A DNA stretch of 22,040 nt from an uncultured Alistipes sp. Its GTDB lineage: Bacteria > Bacteroidota > Bacteroidia > Bacteroidales > Rikenellaceae. A program made the translations under genes and the position numbers. The DNA lies in NCBI GenBank assembly GCA_958449275.1, contig CAUDHE010000043.1:1-22040 (forward strand), written 5' to 3'. Of this stretch, positions 1 to 6,191 are shown piece after piece (the first letter of the stretch is position 1; each line of letters begins with the position of its first letter). A model generated the notes under the pieces. The model made no database searches, was not told the DNA's origin, and saw nothing but the letters and a program-made list of their open reading frames with translations.

Positions 1-471
1 AAGAGCGTGAGCGAGCCGCGTAACCTGCTTACGCGTATGGGTACCCCCATCGCGAAGCTCATCGAGAAAGCGGGCGGTCTGCCCGAGGGCGACGTGAAAG
101 TCGTGAACGGCGGTCCCATGATGGGACGCGCCATGGTGAACCTCGATTCGCCCGTCACCAAGGGGTGCTCGGGCATTACGGTACTCAGCGGCGGCGAGGC
201 GCGACGCATGCAGGAGTCTCCCTGCATAAAGTGCGCGAAGTGCGTCGGCGCATGTCCTATGGGGCTGGAGCCTTACCTCGTTTCGAAACTGTCGCGCAAG
301 AAGATGTGGGAACGAGCCGAGGACGAGCGTATTACCGACTGCATAGAGTGCGGTTGCTGCCAGTATTCGTGTCCTGCGGGCATCCCGCTGCTGGACCACA
401 TCCGTTTGGGCAAGCAGACCGTTATGGGAATCATCCGCGCGCGTGCCGCGGCGAACGCCCCGAAAAAGTAG
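1..471 (+). CDS. rnfC: RnfC, ferredoxin-type subunit of the Rnf complex (3' part only)
   Basis: This is the C-terminal part of RnfC; the reading frame is open from the first base, so the gene starts upstream of the window. RnfC is a peripheral iron-sulfur subunit of the membrane-bound Rnf complex, which exchanges electrons between reduced ferredoxin and NAD(H) while moving Na+ or H+. The sequence shows two [4Fe-4S] motifs: CIKCAKCVGACPMG, beginning near base 223, and CIECGCCQYSCPAG, beginning near base 340. Upstream of them lies the soluble-ligand-binding-like stretch with NGGPMMGRA. The order rnfC-D-G-E-A that follows confirms the assignment; rnfB would be expected just upstream. The gap to rnfD is 27 bases, consistent with one transcript. 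RsxC is an equivalent name in some genomes. The missing N-terminus, with the NADH/FMN-binding region, cannot be assessed. Confidence 0.95.
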   Translation, partial: KSVSEPRNLLTRMGTPIAKLIEKAGGLPEGDVKVVNGGPMMGRAMVNLDSPVTKGCSGITVLSGGEARRMQESPCIKCAKCVGACPMGLEPYLVSKLSRKKMWERAEDERITDCIECGCCQYSCPAGIPLLDHIRLGKQTVMGIIRARAAANAPKK

Positions 472-498
472 AGTATAAACAGAAGAGATTAATAAATC

Positions 499-1479
499 AT
501 GGCAAATAAATTTTTCGTTGCTCCGTCGCCCCATGTGCATGGCGTGCAGTCGACCCGATCGCTGATGCGCGACGTGCTCATAGCGTTGCTGCCCGCATTG
601 GCGGTGTCGACTTGGGTGTACGGTGCGGACGTGCTGAAGGTGTCGGCCATAGCCGTCGTCAGTTGCGTCGTGCTGGAGTTCCTTATACAGAAATATCTGT
701 TGGGCGGCGAACCTACCGTGTCGAACCTCTCGGCTGCGGTGACAGGTCTGCTGTTGGCGTTCAACCTGCCCGCCACCATTCCGTGGTGGATCGTGGTGAT
801 AGGTTCGGCCGTGGCCATCGGTGTGGCCAAGATGACTTTCGGCGGATTGGGACGCAATCCGTTCAACCCTGCGCTGGTGGGCCGTGTGTTCCTGCTCATA
901 GCCTATCCCGTGCAGATGACCTCTTTCTCGGCGCCCGTGATAAAGGGCTATGCCGACGCTTTCTCGGGTGCGACGCCCCTGGCGGCCGTTAAGTCGGGTG
1001 CCGTGTCGGTGGAGCAGGCCGACTTGCTGGGCATGTTCGGCGGTGCGGTTTCGGGTTCGCTGGGTGAGATTGCGGCCGCGGCGCTTATCGCGGGCGGCAT
1101 TTATCTGTTGTGGCGTAAGGTCATTACGTGGCATATTCCCGTGGCGGTGCTCGGCTCTATGGCCGTGTTCGCTTTCGCGGTTGCTCTGCTCAACGGCGGG
1201 GGTGCCATGCTCTACGAATTGCCTGCGTTCCATCTGCTGGCGGGTGGTGCACTGTTGGGTGCCATCTACATGGCTACCGATTACGTGACTTCGCCCATGA
1301 CGCACAAGGGAATGCTTATCTACGGAGCCGGCATAGGCGTAATTACGATGGTAATCCGACAGTGGGGCGCATATCCCGAGGGTATGTCGTTCGCCATACT
1401 GCTGATGAACTCGGTGGCTCCGCTCATCAATCGATATGTGAAGCCCAAGCGCTTCGGTTTGACAACTGCCAAAAAATAG
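499..1479 (+). CDS. rnfD: RnfD, flavin-carrying membrane subunit of the Rnf complex
   Basis: RnfD (326 residues) is an integral inner-membrane subunit carrying covalently bound FMN and is thought to form part of the ion path. The protein is strongly hydrophobic with several predicted helices. Family signatures are present: GRNPFNPALVGR (about 118-129), SGATPLA (156-162) in which Thr159 is the expected phosphodiester-linked FMN site placed by ApbE, and MATDYVTSPMTHKG (258-271). Length is normal for the family. It lies 27 bases after rnfC and 12 bases before rnfG in the operon. The ATG at 499 gives the usual N-terminus, with SPHVHG soon after the start. The paralogous NqrB/RnfD family includes the Na+-NADH:quinone reductase, but the gene order here is that of Rnf. 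Confidence 0.97.
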   Translation: MANKFFVAPSPHVHGVQSTRSLMRDVLIALLPALAVSTWVYGADVLKVSAIAVVSCVVLEFLIQKYLLGGEPTVSNLSAAVTGLLLAFNLPATIPWWIVVIGSAVAIGVAKMTFGGLGRNPFNPALVGRVFLLIAYPVQMTSFSAPVIKGYADAFSGATPLAAVKSGAVSVEQADLLGMFGGAVSGSLGEIAAAALIAGGIYLLWRKVITWHIPVAVLGSMAVFAFAVALLNGGGAMLYELPAFHLLAGGALLGAIYMATDYVTSPMTHKGMLIYGAGIGVITMVIRQWGAYPEGMSFAILLMNSVAPLINRYVKPKRFGLTTAKK

Positions 1480-1483
1480 GAGG
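1478..1483 (+). promoter_or_regulatory. Shine-Dalgarno sequence of rnfG
   Basis: AGGAGG lies eight bases before the ATG at 1492, overlapping the rnfD stop region. It supports that start. Such clear Shine-Dalgarno motifs are uncommon in Bacteroidota, where most genes in this window lack one. Confidence 0.75.
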
Positions 1484-1491
1484 ACCCGAAG

Positions 1492-2109
1492 ATGAAAAGT
1501 ACACTTTTTAACATGGTTGCCGTCCTGTTTACCATTACGCTGGTAGCTTCTGCCGGCGTGGGCGGCGTGAATATGATTACGGCCGAGGCCATTGCCGAGG
1601 CCAAGCGTCAGGCTGTGACGCAGGCGGTGAAGAATGTGCTGCCCGAGTTCGACGACAGCGGCGTGACGGAACTTACCGTCGACGAGATACCCGTGAAGGT
1701 CTACACCGCGACGGCGGGCGACGAGGTCGCGGGTTATGCCGTAGAGACCATGACCAAGATCGGTTTCGGCGGCGCGATCCGCATGATGGTAGGTTTTTCG
1801 CCCGCGGGCGAAGTGCTGAACGTCGACGTGCTGGAGCAGAGCGAGACCCCGGGCCTCGGCACAAAGATGTGCGACGACGGCAATGCGCTGATAAGCAGCG
1901 TAAAGGGTAAGAACCCTGCCGATATGAAACTCAGAGTGAAGAAGGACGGCGGCGACGTGGACGCCCTGACGGCTGCTACCATTTCGTCGCGTGCATACGT
2001 CGATGCGTTGGCCCGCGCTTATGCGGCTTTCGCCGAGGTGAGCGGAAAGGGTGTGGCCGACGGAATGTCGGGCGCGACGGCCGAAAACAAGGAAGGAGGT
2101 AAAAAATGA
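1492..2109 (+). CDS. rnfG: RnfG, periplasmic flavoprotein subunit of the Rnf complex
   Basis: RnfG (205 residues) is a membrane-anchored subunit with a periplasmic FMN-binding domain that holds flavin covalently on a threonine. One N-terminal hydrophobic helix (about 7-26) anchors it. The core has the family features ETPGLGTKM (118-126) and DALTAATISSRA (157-168), where Thr163 is the expected flavin site; the motif is TAAT rather than the canonical SGAT. The C-terminal tail carries a second, canonical-looking DGMSGAT (190-196) followed by ENKEGGKK. The tail codons also contain the strong ribosome-binding site of rnfE, which overlaps by four bases (ATGA). The gene sits between rnfD and rnfE, the usual place. 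The function is secure; whether the tail motif is flavinylated is unknown. Confidence 0.95.
   Translation: MKSTLFNMVAVLFTITLVASAGVGGVNMITAEAIAEAKRQAVTQAVKNVLPEFDDSGVTELTVDEIPVKVYTATAGDEVAGYAVETMTKIGFGGAIRMMVGFSPAGEVLNVDVLEQSETPGLGTKMCDDGNALISSVKGKNPADMKLRVKKDGGDVDALTAATISSRAYVDALARAYAAFAEVSGKGVADGMSGATAENKEGGKK
2093..2100 (+). promoter_or_regulatory. Strong Shine-Dalgarno sequence of rnfE
   Basis: AAGGAGGT lies five bases before the rnfE ATG at 2106 and is a near-perfect anti-SD match. It is inside the last codons of rnfG, where it encodes the KEGGK tail, and it fixes the rnfE start. It suggests efficient coupled translation of rnfE. Confidence 0.85.
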
Positions 2110-2690
2110 ATAAATTGCAGATTATACTCAAGGGCATCGTTCGCGAGAATCCCACGTTCGTGCTGATATTGGGCATGTGCCCCACGCTGGGTACCACTAC
2201 CTCGGCCATAAACGGCTGCGGTATGGGTGTGGCGACGATGGCGGTGCTGATAATGTCGAATCTGGTGATCTCGCTTATCAAGAATTTTATTCCCGACAAG
2301 GTGCGCATTCCCGCCTTCATCGTTGTGATAGCGTCGTTCGTGACCATTATCCAAATGCTCATGCAGGCGTTCGTACCATCGCTCTACGCTTCACTGGGCG
2401 TGTTCATCCCCCTGATCGTGGTGAACTGCATCATTCTGGGGCGTGCGGAGGCCTTCGCCTCGAAGAACGGTGCGTTGGATTCGATTCTCGACGGAGTGGG
2501 TATCGGTCTGGGCTTCACGCTGTCGCTTACTGTCATAGGTGCCGTGCGCGAGGTGCTGGGAAGCGGAGCGATTTTCGATATTCCGCTGGGCATAGGCGAC
2601 TACATGCCGCTGGTGTTCGTGCTCGCCCCGGGCGGATTCTTCGTGCTCGGATACTTGATGATATTGTTTAACAAATTTGCCAAGAAATAG
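2106..2690 (+). CDS. rnfE: RnfE, membrane subunit of the Rnf complex
   Basis: RnfE (194 residues) is a six-helix inner-membrane protein related to RnfA, NqrD and NqrE. RnfA and RnfE pack as an inverted pair and are believed to hold an iron-sulfur centre within the membrane through conserved cysteines. The two expected half-motifs are visible: LGMCPTLGTTTSA with Cys25, and VVNCIILGRAEAFA with Cys108. Length is normal. The start is set by the strong ribosome-binding site at 2093-2100 and the gene overlaps rnfG by four bases. rnfA begins two bases after the stop codon. The family also contains NqrD, but the operon context assigns it to Rnf. Confidence 0.96.
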   Translation: MNKLQIILKGIVRENPTFVLILGMCPTLGTTTSAINGCGMGVATMAVLIMSNLVISLIKNFIPDKVRIPAFIVVIASFVTIIQMLMQAFVPSLYASLGVFIPLIVVNCIILGRAEAFASKNGALDSILDGVGIGLGFTLSLTVIGAVREVLGSGAIFDIPLGIGDYMPLVFVLAPGGFFVLGYLMILFNKFAKK

Positions 2691-2692
2691 TT

Positions 2693-3271
2693 ATGGAGCT
2701 TTCGTATTTTGCAATCATCATCGGCGCGATCTTCGTCAATAACGTCGTGCTTGCGCAGTTCTTGGGCATATGCCCTTTCTTGGGCGTGTCGTCCAAGGTG
2801 GATACTTCGCTGGGTATGTCGGCCGCCGTAACGTTCGTCATGGCTCTTGCATCTGTCGTGGCGTGGTGTATTCAGACATATATACTCGTGCCGCTGGAAA
2901 TAGAGTACATGCAGACCATAGTGTTCATCCTGGTAATCGCCGCTTTGGTGCAGATGGTTGAGATCATCCTCAAGAAGGTGTCGCCGTCGCTCTATCAGGC
3001 GTTGGGTATATTCCTGCCGCTCATTACTACCAACTGTGCCGTATTGGGTGTGGCGATTCTGATGATACAGAAGGAGTTCGACCTGTTGCAGAGTTTCGCC
3101 TATTCGGTCTCGACGGCCGTGGGATTCGGTTTGGCACTGGTTATCTTCGCAGGTATACGCGAGCGTCTGGAGCTGGACGGAGTGCCTGCCGCATTGAAGG
3201 GAACTCCCGTCGCGCTTATCACGGCCGCGATACTGGCCATGGCATTCATGGGATTCTCGGGATTGGTATAA
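2693..3271 (+). CDS. rnfA: RnfA, membrane subunit of the Rnf complex
   Basis: RnfA (192 residues) is the last gene of the Rnf operon and the partner of RnfE in the membrane core. Hydrophobic helices run along the whole length. The expected cysteine motifs are FLGICPFLGVS with Cys27 and TTNCAVLGV with Cys115, which together with those of RnfE are thought to ligate an intramembrane iron-sulfur cluster. The gene starts two bases after rnfE and is followed within 30 bases by a hairpin terminator at 3297-3324, which marks the end of the operon. No anomalies in length or motifs were seen. Confidence 0.96.
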   Translation: MELSYFAIIIGAIFVNNVVLAQFLGICPFLGVSSKVDTSLGMSAAVTFVMALASVVAWCIQTYILVPLEIEYMQTIVFILVIAALVQMVEIILKKVSPSLYQALGIFLPLITTNCAVLGVAILMIQKEFDLLQSFAYSVSTAVGFGLALVIFAGIRERLELDGVPAALKGTPVALITAAILAMAFMGFSGLV

Positions 3272-3296
3272 TCCTCCCGGGCTTTGAAATTATTCG

Positions 3297-3324
3297 AAGA
3301 CGGCTGCTTCAGGCGGCCGTCTTT
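3297..3324 (+). terminator. Intrinsic terminator after rnfA
   Basis: An 11-bp stem (arms 3297-3307 and 3313-3323, one G-U pair) closes a five-base loop and runs into a short T stretch (TTTGTCATTTT). It lies 26 bases downstream of the rnfA stop and plausibly ends the Rnf transcript. The T tract is weak, so some read-through to the rubredoxin gene is possible. Confidence 0.7.
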
Positions 3325-3442
3325 GTCATTTTCGGACGGGAATATGGTGCGTTCGTGCACTCCGTGCGGAGTTGTACCGATTTTGTATTGCATTCGGTTG
3401 CCGCAGAGCCTCTGCGACGTAAAACACGTTAAAAAGAGAGTT
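3325..3442 (+). other. Leader region of the rubredoxin gene
   Basis: About 118 bases without a gene. I found no TAnnTTTG promoter box on the plus strand. Two small hairpins are visible: ACTCC/GGAGT (3359-3372) and CGCAGA/TCTGCG (3402-3416, three-base loop), the second ending about 26 bases before the ATG. The reading frame of the rubredoxin is open upstream to 3284, but that extension is not rubredoxin-like and overlaps the terminator, so it was rejected. Confidence 0.4.
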
Positions 3443-3604
3443 ATGGAAAAGTACAGATGCACGGTTTGCGATTGGGTGTACGATCCCGCCGCGGGCGACC
3501 CCGAAAGCGGAGTAGCCCCGGGAACGGCATTCGAGGATATTCCCGAAGATTGGGTATGTCCAGTTTGCGGGGTCGGCAAGGATCAGTTCGAGAAGGTTGG
3601 CTGA
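3443..3604 (+). CDS. Rubredoxin
   Basis: This 53-residue protein is a complete rubredoxin, a small cytoplasmic electron carrier with one iron held by four cysteines. Both knuckles are present: CTVC (Cys6, Cys9) and CPVC (Cys39, Cys42), with the typical aromatic and acidic residues between them (WVYDPAAGDP and FEDIPEDWVCPVCG). The ATG at 3443 gives the normal rubredoxin N-terminus MEKYRC; a longer in-frame start at 3284 would add 53 unrelated residues. It follows the Rnf operon after a terminator, so it may be transcribed separately, but electron transfer to or from Rnf-linked ferredoxin systems or peroxide-detoxifying rubrerythrin is a reasonable guess. No partner gene is present in the window. 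A T-run terminator follows. Confidence 0.95.
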   Translation: MEKYRCTVCDWVYDPAAGDPESGVAPGTAFEDIPEDWVCPVCGVGKDQFEKVG

Positions 3605-3628
3605 CGTCCCGTTCGGTTTCACGGTTAC

Positions 3629-3662
3629 GCTCCGTCGATATGATTCGGCGGGGCGGTTTTTT
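3629..3662 (+). terminator. Intrinsic terminator after the rubredoxin gene
   Basis: A nine-pair stem including two G-U pairs (arms 3629-3637 and 3646-3654, eight-base loop) is followed by GG and six T residues (3657-3662). It sits 24 bases downstream of the rubredoxin stop and fits a rho-independent terminator on the plus strand. Confidence 0.7.
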
Positions 3663-3674
3663 GTCGTTCGGGCA

Positions 3675-3738
3675 GCAGCCTGCGGAGAACGCGGACGAGT
3701 GAAACGAGTTGCGGGCCCGCGCGGCTCTAACGAGCCGC
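3675..3738 (+). repeat. Dispersed intergenic repeat, copy A (short form)
   Basis: This stretch shares its left end (GCAGCCTGCGGAG) with copy B at 6118 and its right end (GGGCCCGCGCGGCTC plus hairpin) with copy C at 12741-12832 read on the opposite strand. The right end folds into a perfect 7-bp hairpin: GCGGCTC (3721-3727), loop TAAC, GAGCCGC (3732-3738). Compared with copies B and C the middle is shortened and lacks the CTCCGCGGGGCGAG block. It lies between the convergent rubredoxin and SIMPL genes. It encodes no plausible protein. Confidence 0.65.
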
Positions 3739-3771
3739 AATTGTATTACATGCCTAAAACGGATAGGCAGT

Positions 3772-3803
3772 AAAAAATGCCGAAAGCTCGGGGCTCTCGG
3801 CAT
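3772..3803 (-). terminator. Intrinsic terminator of the SIMPL-domain gene
   Basis: Read on the minus strand, an 11-bp stem with one G-U pair (arms 3793-3803 and 3777-3787, five-base loop) is followed by a run of U (A residues 3772-3777 on the plus strand). It lies 25 bases after the stop of the SIMPL gene and is the cleanest rho-independent terminator in the window. A further small inverted repeat, TGCCTA/TAGGCA (3751-3769), lies just beyond it. Confidence 0.85.
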
Positions 3804-3827
3804 AAATGAACGGCGATCGGCGTCGTC

Positions 3828-4532
3828 CTATTTTCTGTTCAGGACGAATTTGGCCGTTACGTTGTAATTGAGCACTATCTGTTCGAACTCCACATCGGGT
3901 TCGTCCTCCTCGGCCATACCCGCCTCGGTATCCATTGCGAGCGAGTTTTTCATGGCACCCATGGCACGGAACATAACGGGCTGAACGCTGGTCGTGTAGT
4001 CGGTGATTTCGTAACACATGCCTATGCTCTGTCCCACGGCCTCGGCCAGTTGGCGGGCGCGCGACTGCGCGTTGCGCATGGCCTCGACGCGTACCTGATC
4101 GCGGTATTCGTCGAGCTTGGAGTTTGTCGTGCGTACGATCTGCACGTTGGTTATGCCGTTGTCGTCCAATGCCTCGAATACCTTGCGGGCCTCGACCGCC
4201 GAACCGACTTTCAGTTCGTATTTCGACGACGACAGCGATCCGCGTTTACGGAAGAACGAACTCGACATGTCAAGCACGCGCAACTGCTTTTCGGCGTCGA
4301 TTCCGCTCTTCTTCAGTGCGGCGAACATCTTGCGGCGCTGCTCTTCCAAAGGTACCTTGCCTTTGGTGTCGCTCTCGTCGAGAGTAATCGCGATATAAAG
4401 CACGTCGGGCGTGATCTTCATTTGTGCCGATCCGTTCACTGTGACGGTCGGAATCGTCTCGCCCAAGTCCTGCGCCGAGGCCGAAACAGCCAGCGTTGCT
4501 GCGGCGACAGCCGCCAAAAGCAATTTTTTCAT
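3828..4532 (-). CDS. Secreted SIMPL-domain (DUF541) protein
   Basis: A 234-residue protein of the SIMPL/DUF541 family, related to E. coli YggE and BP26 of Brucella; these are periplasmic or surface proteins linked to oxidative stress, with no established enzymatic activity. Residues 1-21 form a signal peptide (MKKLLLAAVAAATLAVSASA, cleavage after Ala20). The mature part has the typical N-terminal TVTVNGSAQMKITPDV strand pair, a central Ser-rich SSSFF and SSSKYEL region and the C-terminal EQIVLNYNVTAKFVL strand. I chose the ATG at 4532 because it begins directly with the signal peptide; the frame is open ten codons further upstream (4562) but that would bury the signal. It is 123 bases downstream of rlmD on the same strand and has its own terminator. 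The exact role is unknown. Confidence 0.88.
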   Translation of the reverse strand: MKKLLLAAVAAATLAVSASAQDLGETIPTVTVNGSAQMKITPDVLYIAITLDESDTKGKVPLEEQRRKMFAALKKSGIDAEKQLRVLDMSSSFFRKRGSLSSSKYELKVGSAVEARKVFEALDDNGITNVQIVRTTNSKLDEYRDQVRVEAMRNAQSRARQLAEAVGQSIGMCYEITDYTTSVQPVMFRAMGAMKNSLAMDTEAGMAEEDEPDVEFEQIVLNYNVTAKFVLNRK

Positions 4533-4553
4533 AGTCTCGATTTTTATGTTATC

Positions 4554-4571
4554 GCCGATCACGCGATCGGC
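4554..4571. repeat. Small inverted repeat between rlmD and the SIMPL gene
   Basis: A perfect 7-bp hairpin, GCCGATC (4554-4560), loop ACGC, GATCGGC (4565-4571). No T-run follows on either strand, so it is not a convincing intrinsic terminator. On the minus strand it lies in the short leader about 20 bases upstream of the SIMPL ATG. Confidence 0.5.
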
Positions 4572-4633
4572 TCTTTATCTGTTAAATCCCGTCTTCGCCG
4601 AATCTTGCGTAGCCGAGAGCGATTTTTTGCATT

Positions 4634-4647
4634 TTTCGACGTCGAAA
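4634..4647. repeat. 14-bp perfect palindrome downstream of rlmD
   Basis: TTTCGACGTCGAAA is fully self-complementary and lies nine bases after the rlmD stop codon (read on the minus strand), in the rlmD-SIMPL spacer. It could be a protein-binding site or a weak transcription end; neither is proven by sequence alone. Confidence 0.5.
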
Positions 4648-4655
4648 CCTGATTC

Positions 4656-6068
4656 CTATGCCCGCCGCACGAGTTTCACCACATTTTCCACATGGTGGGT
4701 GTGGGGGAACATGTCTACGGGTTGCACGGCTTCGACGCGATACATGCCGTCGAGCAGCGACAAATCGCGTGCCTGCGTGGCGGGATTGCAGCTTACGTAT
4801 ACTATGCGGTCGGGTGCGGCGCGCAGAATGACCTCGAGAACGCGTTCGTCGACTCCCGCGCGGGGCGGGTCGAGAATGATTACGTCGGGACGGCCGTTGC
4901 GTGCGATAAATTCGTCGCTCAGCACGTCTTTCATGTCGCCGGCATAGAACGAGGTGTTGTCGATGCCGTTCAATACCGAATTGACCTCGGCGTCCTCGAT
5001 CGCTTCGGGAACATACTCTACGCCGACCACTTTGGCGGCGCGGCGCGCGCAGAAGTTGGCGATGGTGCCCGTGCCCGTGTAGAGGTCGTAAAGCACTTCG
5101 CGACCTGTCAGGTCGGCGAAATCGCGCGTTACCTTATACAATTCGTACGCCTGTTCGGAATTGGTCTGGTAGAACGATTTGGGACCCACCTTGAATTGCA
5201 GATCTTCCATCCGTTCGATTATGTGGTCCTTGCCCTTGAAACAGATCGGAGTGAGATCGCCCGTGGAGTCGTTCCATTTGGTGTTGACCACGTAGAACAG
5301 CGACGTGATTTCGGGAAACCGCTCCGCCAGATGGTTCAGCAGAGCCGTGATGCGTTCGCGGTCGTCGGCATTGAAGACCACTATAACCATTATTTCGCCC
5401 GTAGACGCCGTGCGGATTATCATATTGCGCATCAGCCCCGCGTGCTCGCGCGCGTTGTGGAACGAGTAGCCGTGTTCGATGCAGAATCGCTTCGTCTCGG
5501 TGCGGATGGCATTCGAGGGGTCGCTCTGCAAGTGGCATCGGTCTATGTCGAGCACCTTGTCGAAACAGTTGGGGATATGGAATCCCAATGCGGGAGCTCG
5601 TTCGATATCGCCGCCCGCGGCGATCTCCTCGTAGGTGAGCCAACGCTTGTCGGCGAAAGTGAATTCCAGTTTGTTGCGATAGAGAGTCTGTTTTGCCGAG
5701 CCCAGACACGGTCGCACTTCGGGAAGTTCGATCTTGCCGATGCGGGTCAGTTGATCGCGCACCTGCTCGGTCTTGAATTTCAACTGTTCCGAGTAGGGCA
5801 GGTTCTGCCATTTGCAACCTCCGCACACCCCGAAGTGGGCGCAGAAAGGATCCGCGCGAAGCGGGGAGCGCTTCACGAAGTTGACCGCAACGCCCTCCAT
5901 GAACCGCCGACGCTTGTTGCGTATCTGTACGTCGACCATGTCGCCAGGGACAGTCATGGGAACGAATACCACCTGATCGTTGTATCGGCCCATAGCCTTG
6001 CCTTCGGCTGCCAAAGTCGTTATCTCTAAACCCTCGATAAAGGGATAATTGCCTCGTTTTCTTGCCAT
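4656..6068 (-). CDS. rlmD: 23S rRNA (uracil-C5)-methyltransferase, RlmD/RlmCD type
   Basis: A 470-residue TrmA/RumA-family enzyme that uses S-adenosylmethionine to methylate C5 of a uridine in 23S rRNA. Domains in order: an N-terminal TRAM domain (about 8-68), iron-sulfur cysteines Cys76, Cys82, Cys85 (CAHFGVCGGCKW) and Cys178 (DIDRCHL), a central domain, then the methyltransferase fold. Visible signatures are FYQTNSEQA (299-307), YDLYTGTGTIANF (327-339) for SAM binding, ILDPPRAG (398-405), and YVSCNPATQARDL (424-436) with catalytic nucleophile Cys427. All key residues are intact. Which uridine is modified (747, 1939 or both) cannot be told from sequence; single Bacteroidota enzymes of this kind are usually just called RlmD. 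Copy B of the dispersed repeat lies directly upstream. Confidence 0.93.
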   Translation of the reverse strand: MARKRGNYPFIEGLEITTLAAEGKAMGRYNDQVVFVPMTVPGDMVDVQIRNKRRRFMEGVAVNFVKRSPLRADPFCAHFGVCGGCKWQNLPYSEQLKFKTEQVRDQLTRIGKIELPEVRPCLGSAKQTLYRNKLEFTFADKRWLTYEEIAAGGDIERAPALGFHIPNCFDKVLDIDRCHLQSDPSNAIRTETKRFCIEHGYSFHNAREHAGLMRNMIIRTASTGEIMVIVVFNADDRERITALLNHLAERFPEITSLFYVVNTKWNDSTGDLTPICFKGKDHIIERMEDLQFKVGPKSFYQTNSEQAYELYKVTRDFADLTGREVLYDLYTGTGTIANFCARRAAKVVGVEYVPEAIEDAEVNSVLNGIDNTSFYAGDMKDVLSDEFIARNGRPDVIILDPPRAGVDERVLEVILRAAPDRIVYVSCNPATQARDLSLLDGMYRVEAVQPVDMFPHTHHVENVVKLVRRA

Positions 6069-6117
6069 AAATTTTTTAGGTTAAATTGATCTGCTTCGGG
6101 CTTGCGGTTTTCGAGTC

Positions 6118-6187
6118 GCAGCCTGCGGAGGGACCAATGGCGAGCCTCCGCGGGGCGAGTCTGCGGCCCGCGCTAACCGATTCGGCC
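6118..6187 (+). repeat. Dispersed intergenic repeat, copy B
   Basis: It shares GCAGCCTGCGGAG with copy A, and CCGCGGGGCGAG plus CTGCGGCCCGCGC with copy C (12741-12832, opposite strand). It has an internal 10-pair stem with one G-U pair: CCTGCGGAGG (6122-6131) with CCTCCGCGGG (6145-6154), 13-base loop. CGCAGCCT near its left end pairs with AGTCTGCG near its right end with one mismatch. The terminal small hairpin seen in copies A and C is missing; the sequence resumes at TAACCGATTCG, which resembles TAACTGATTCG beyond the hairpin in copy C. It lies in the 123-base spacer between the GH76-like gene and rlmD. Confidence 0.65.
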
Positions 6188-6191
6188 CCGT

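Noticed and set aside
3284..3442. N-terminal extension of the rubredoxin frame by 53 codons
   Set aside because: The extension is not rubredoxin-like and overlaps the rnfA terminator; the ATG at 3443 gives a standard complete rubredoxin.
4692..6029. A 445-codon open frame on the plus strand
   Set aside because: It is the antisense shadow of rlmD, which has all its catalytic and iron-sulfur motifs.
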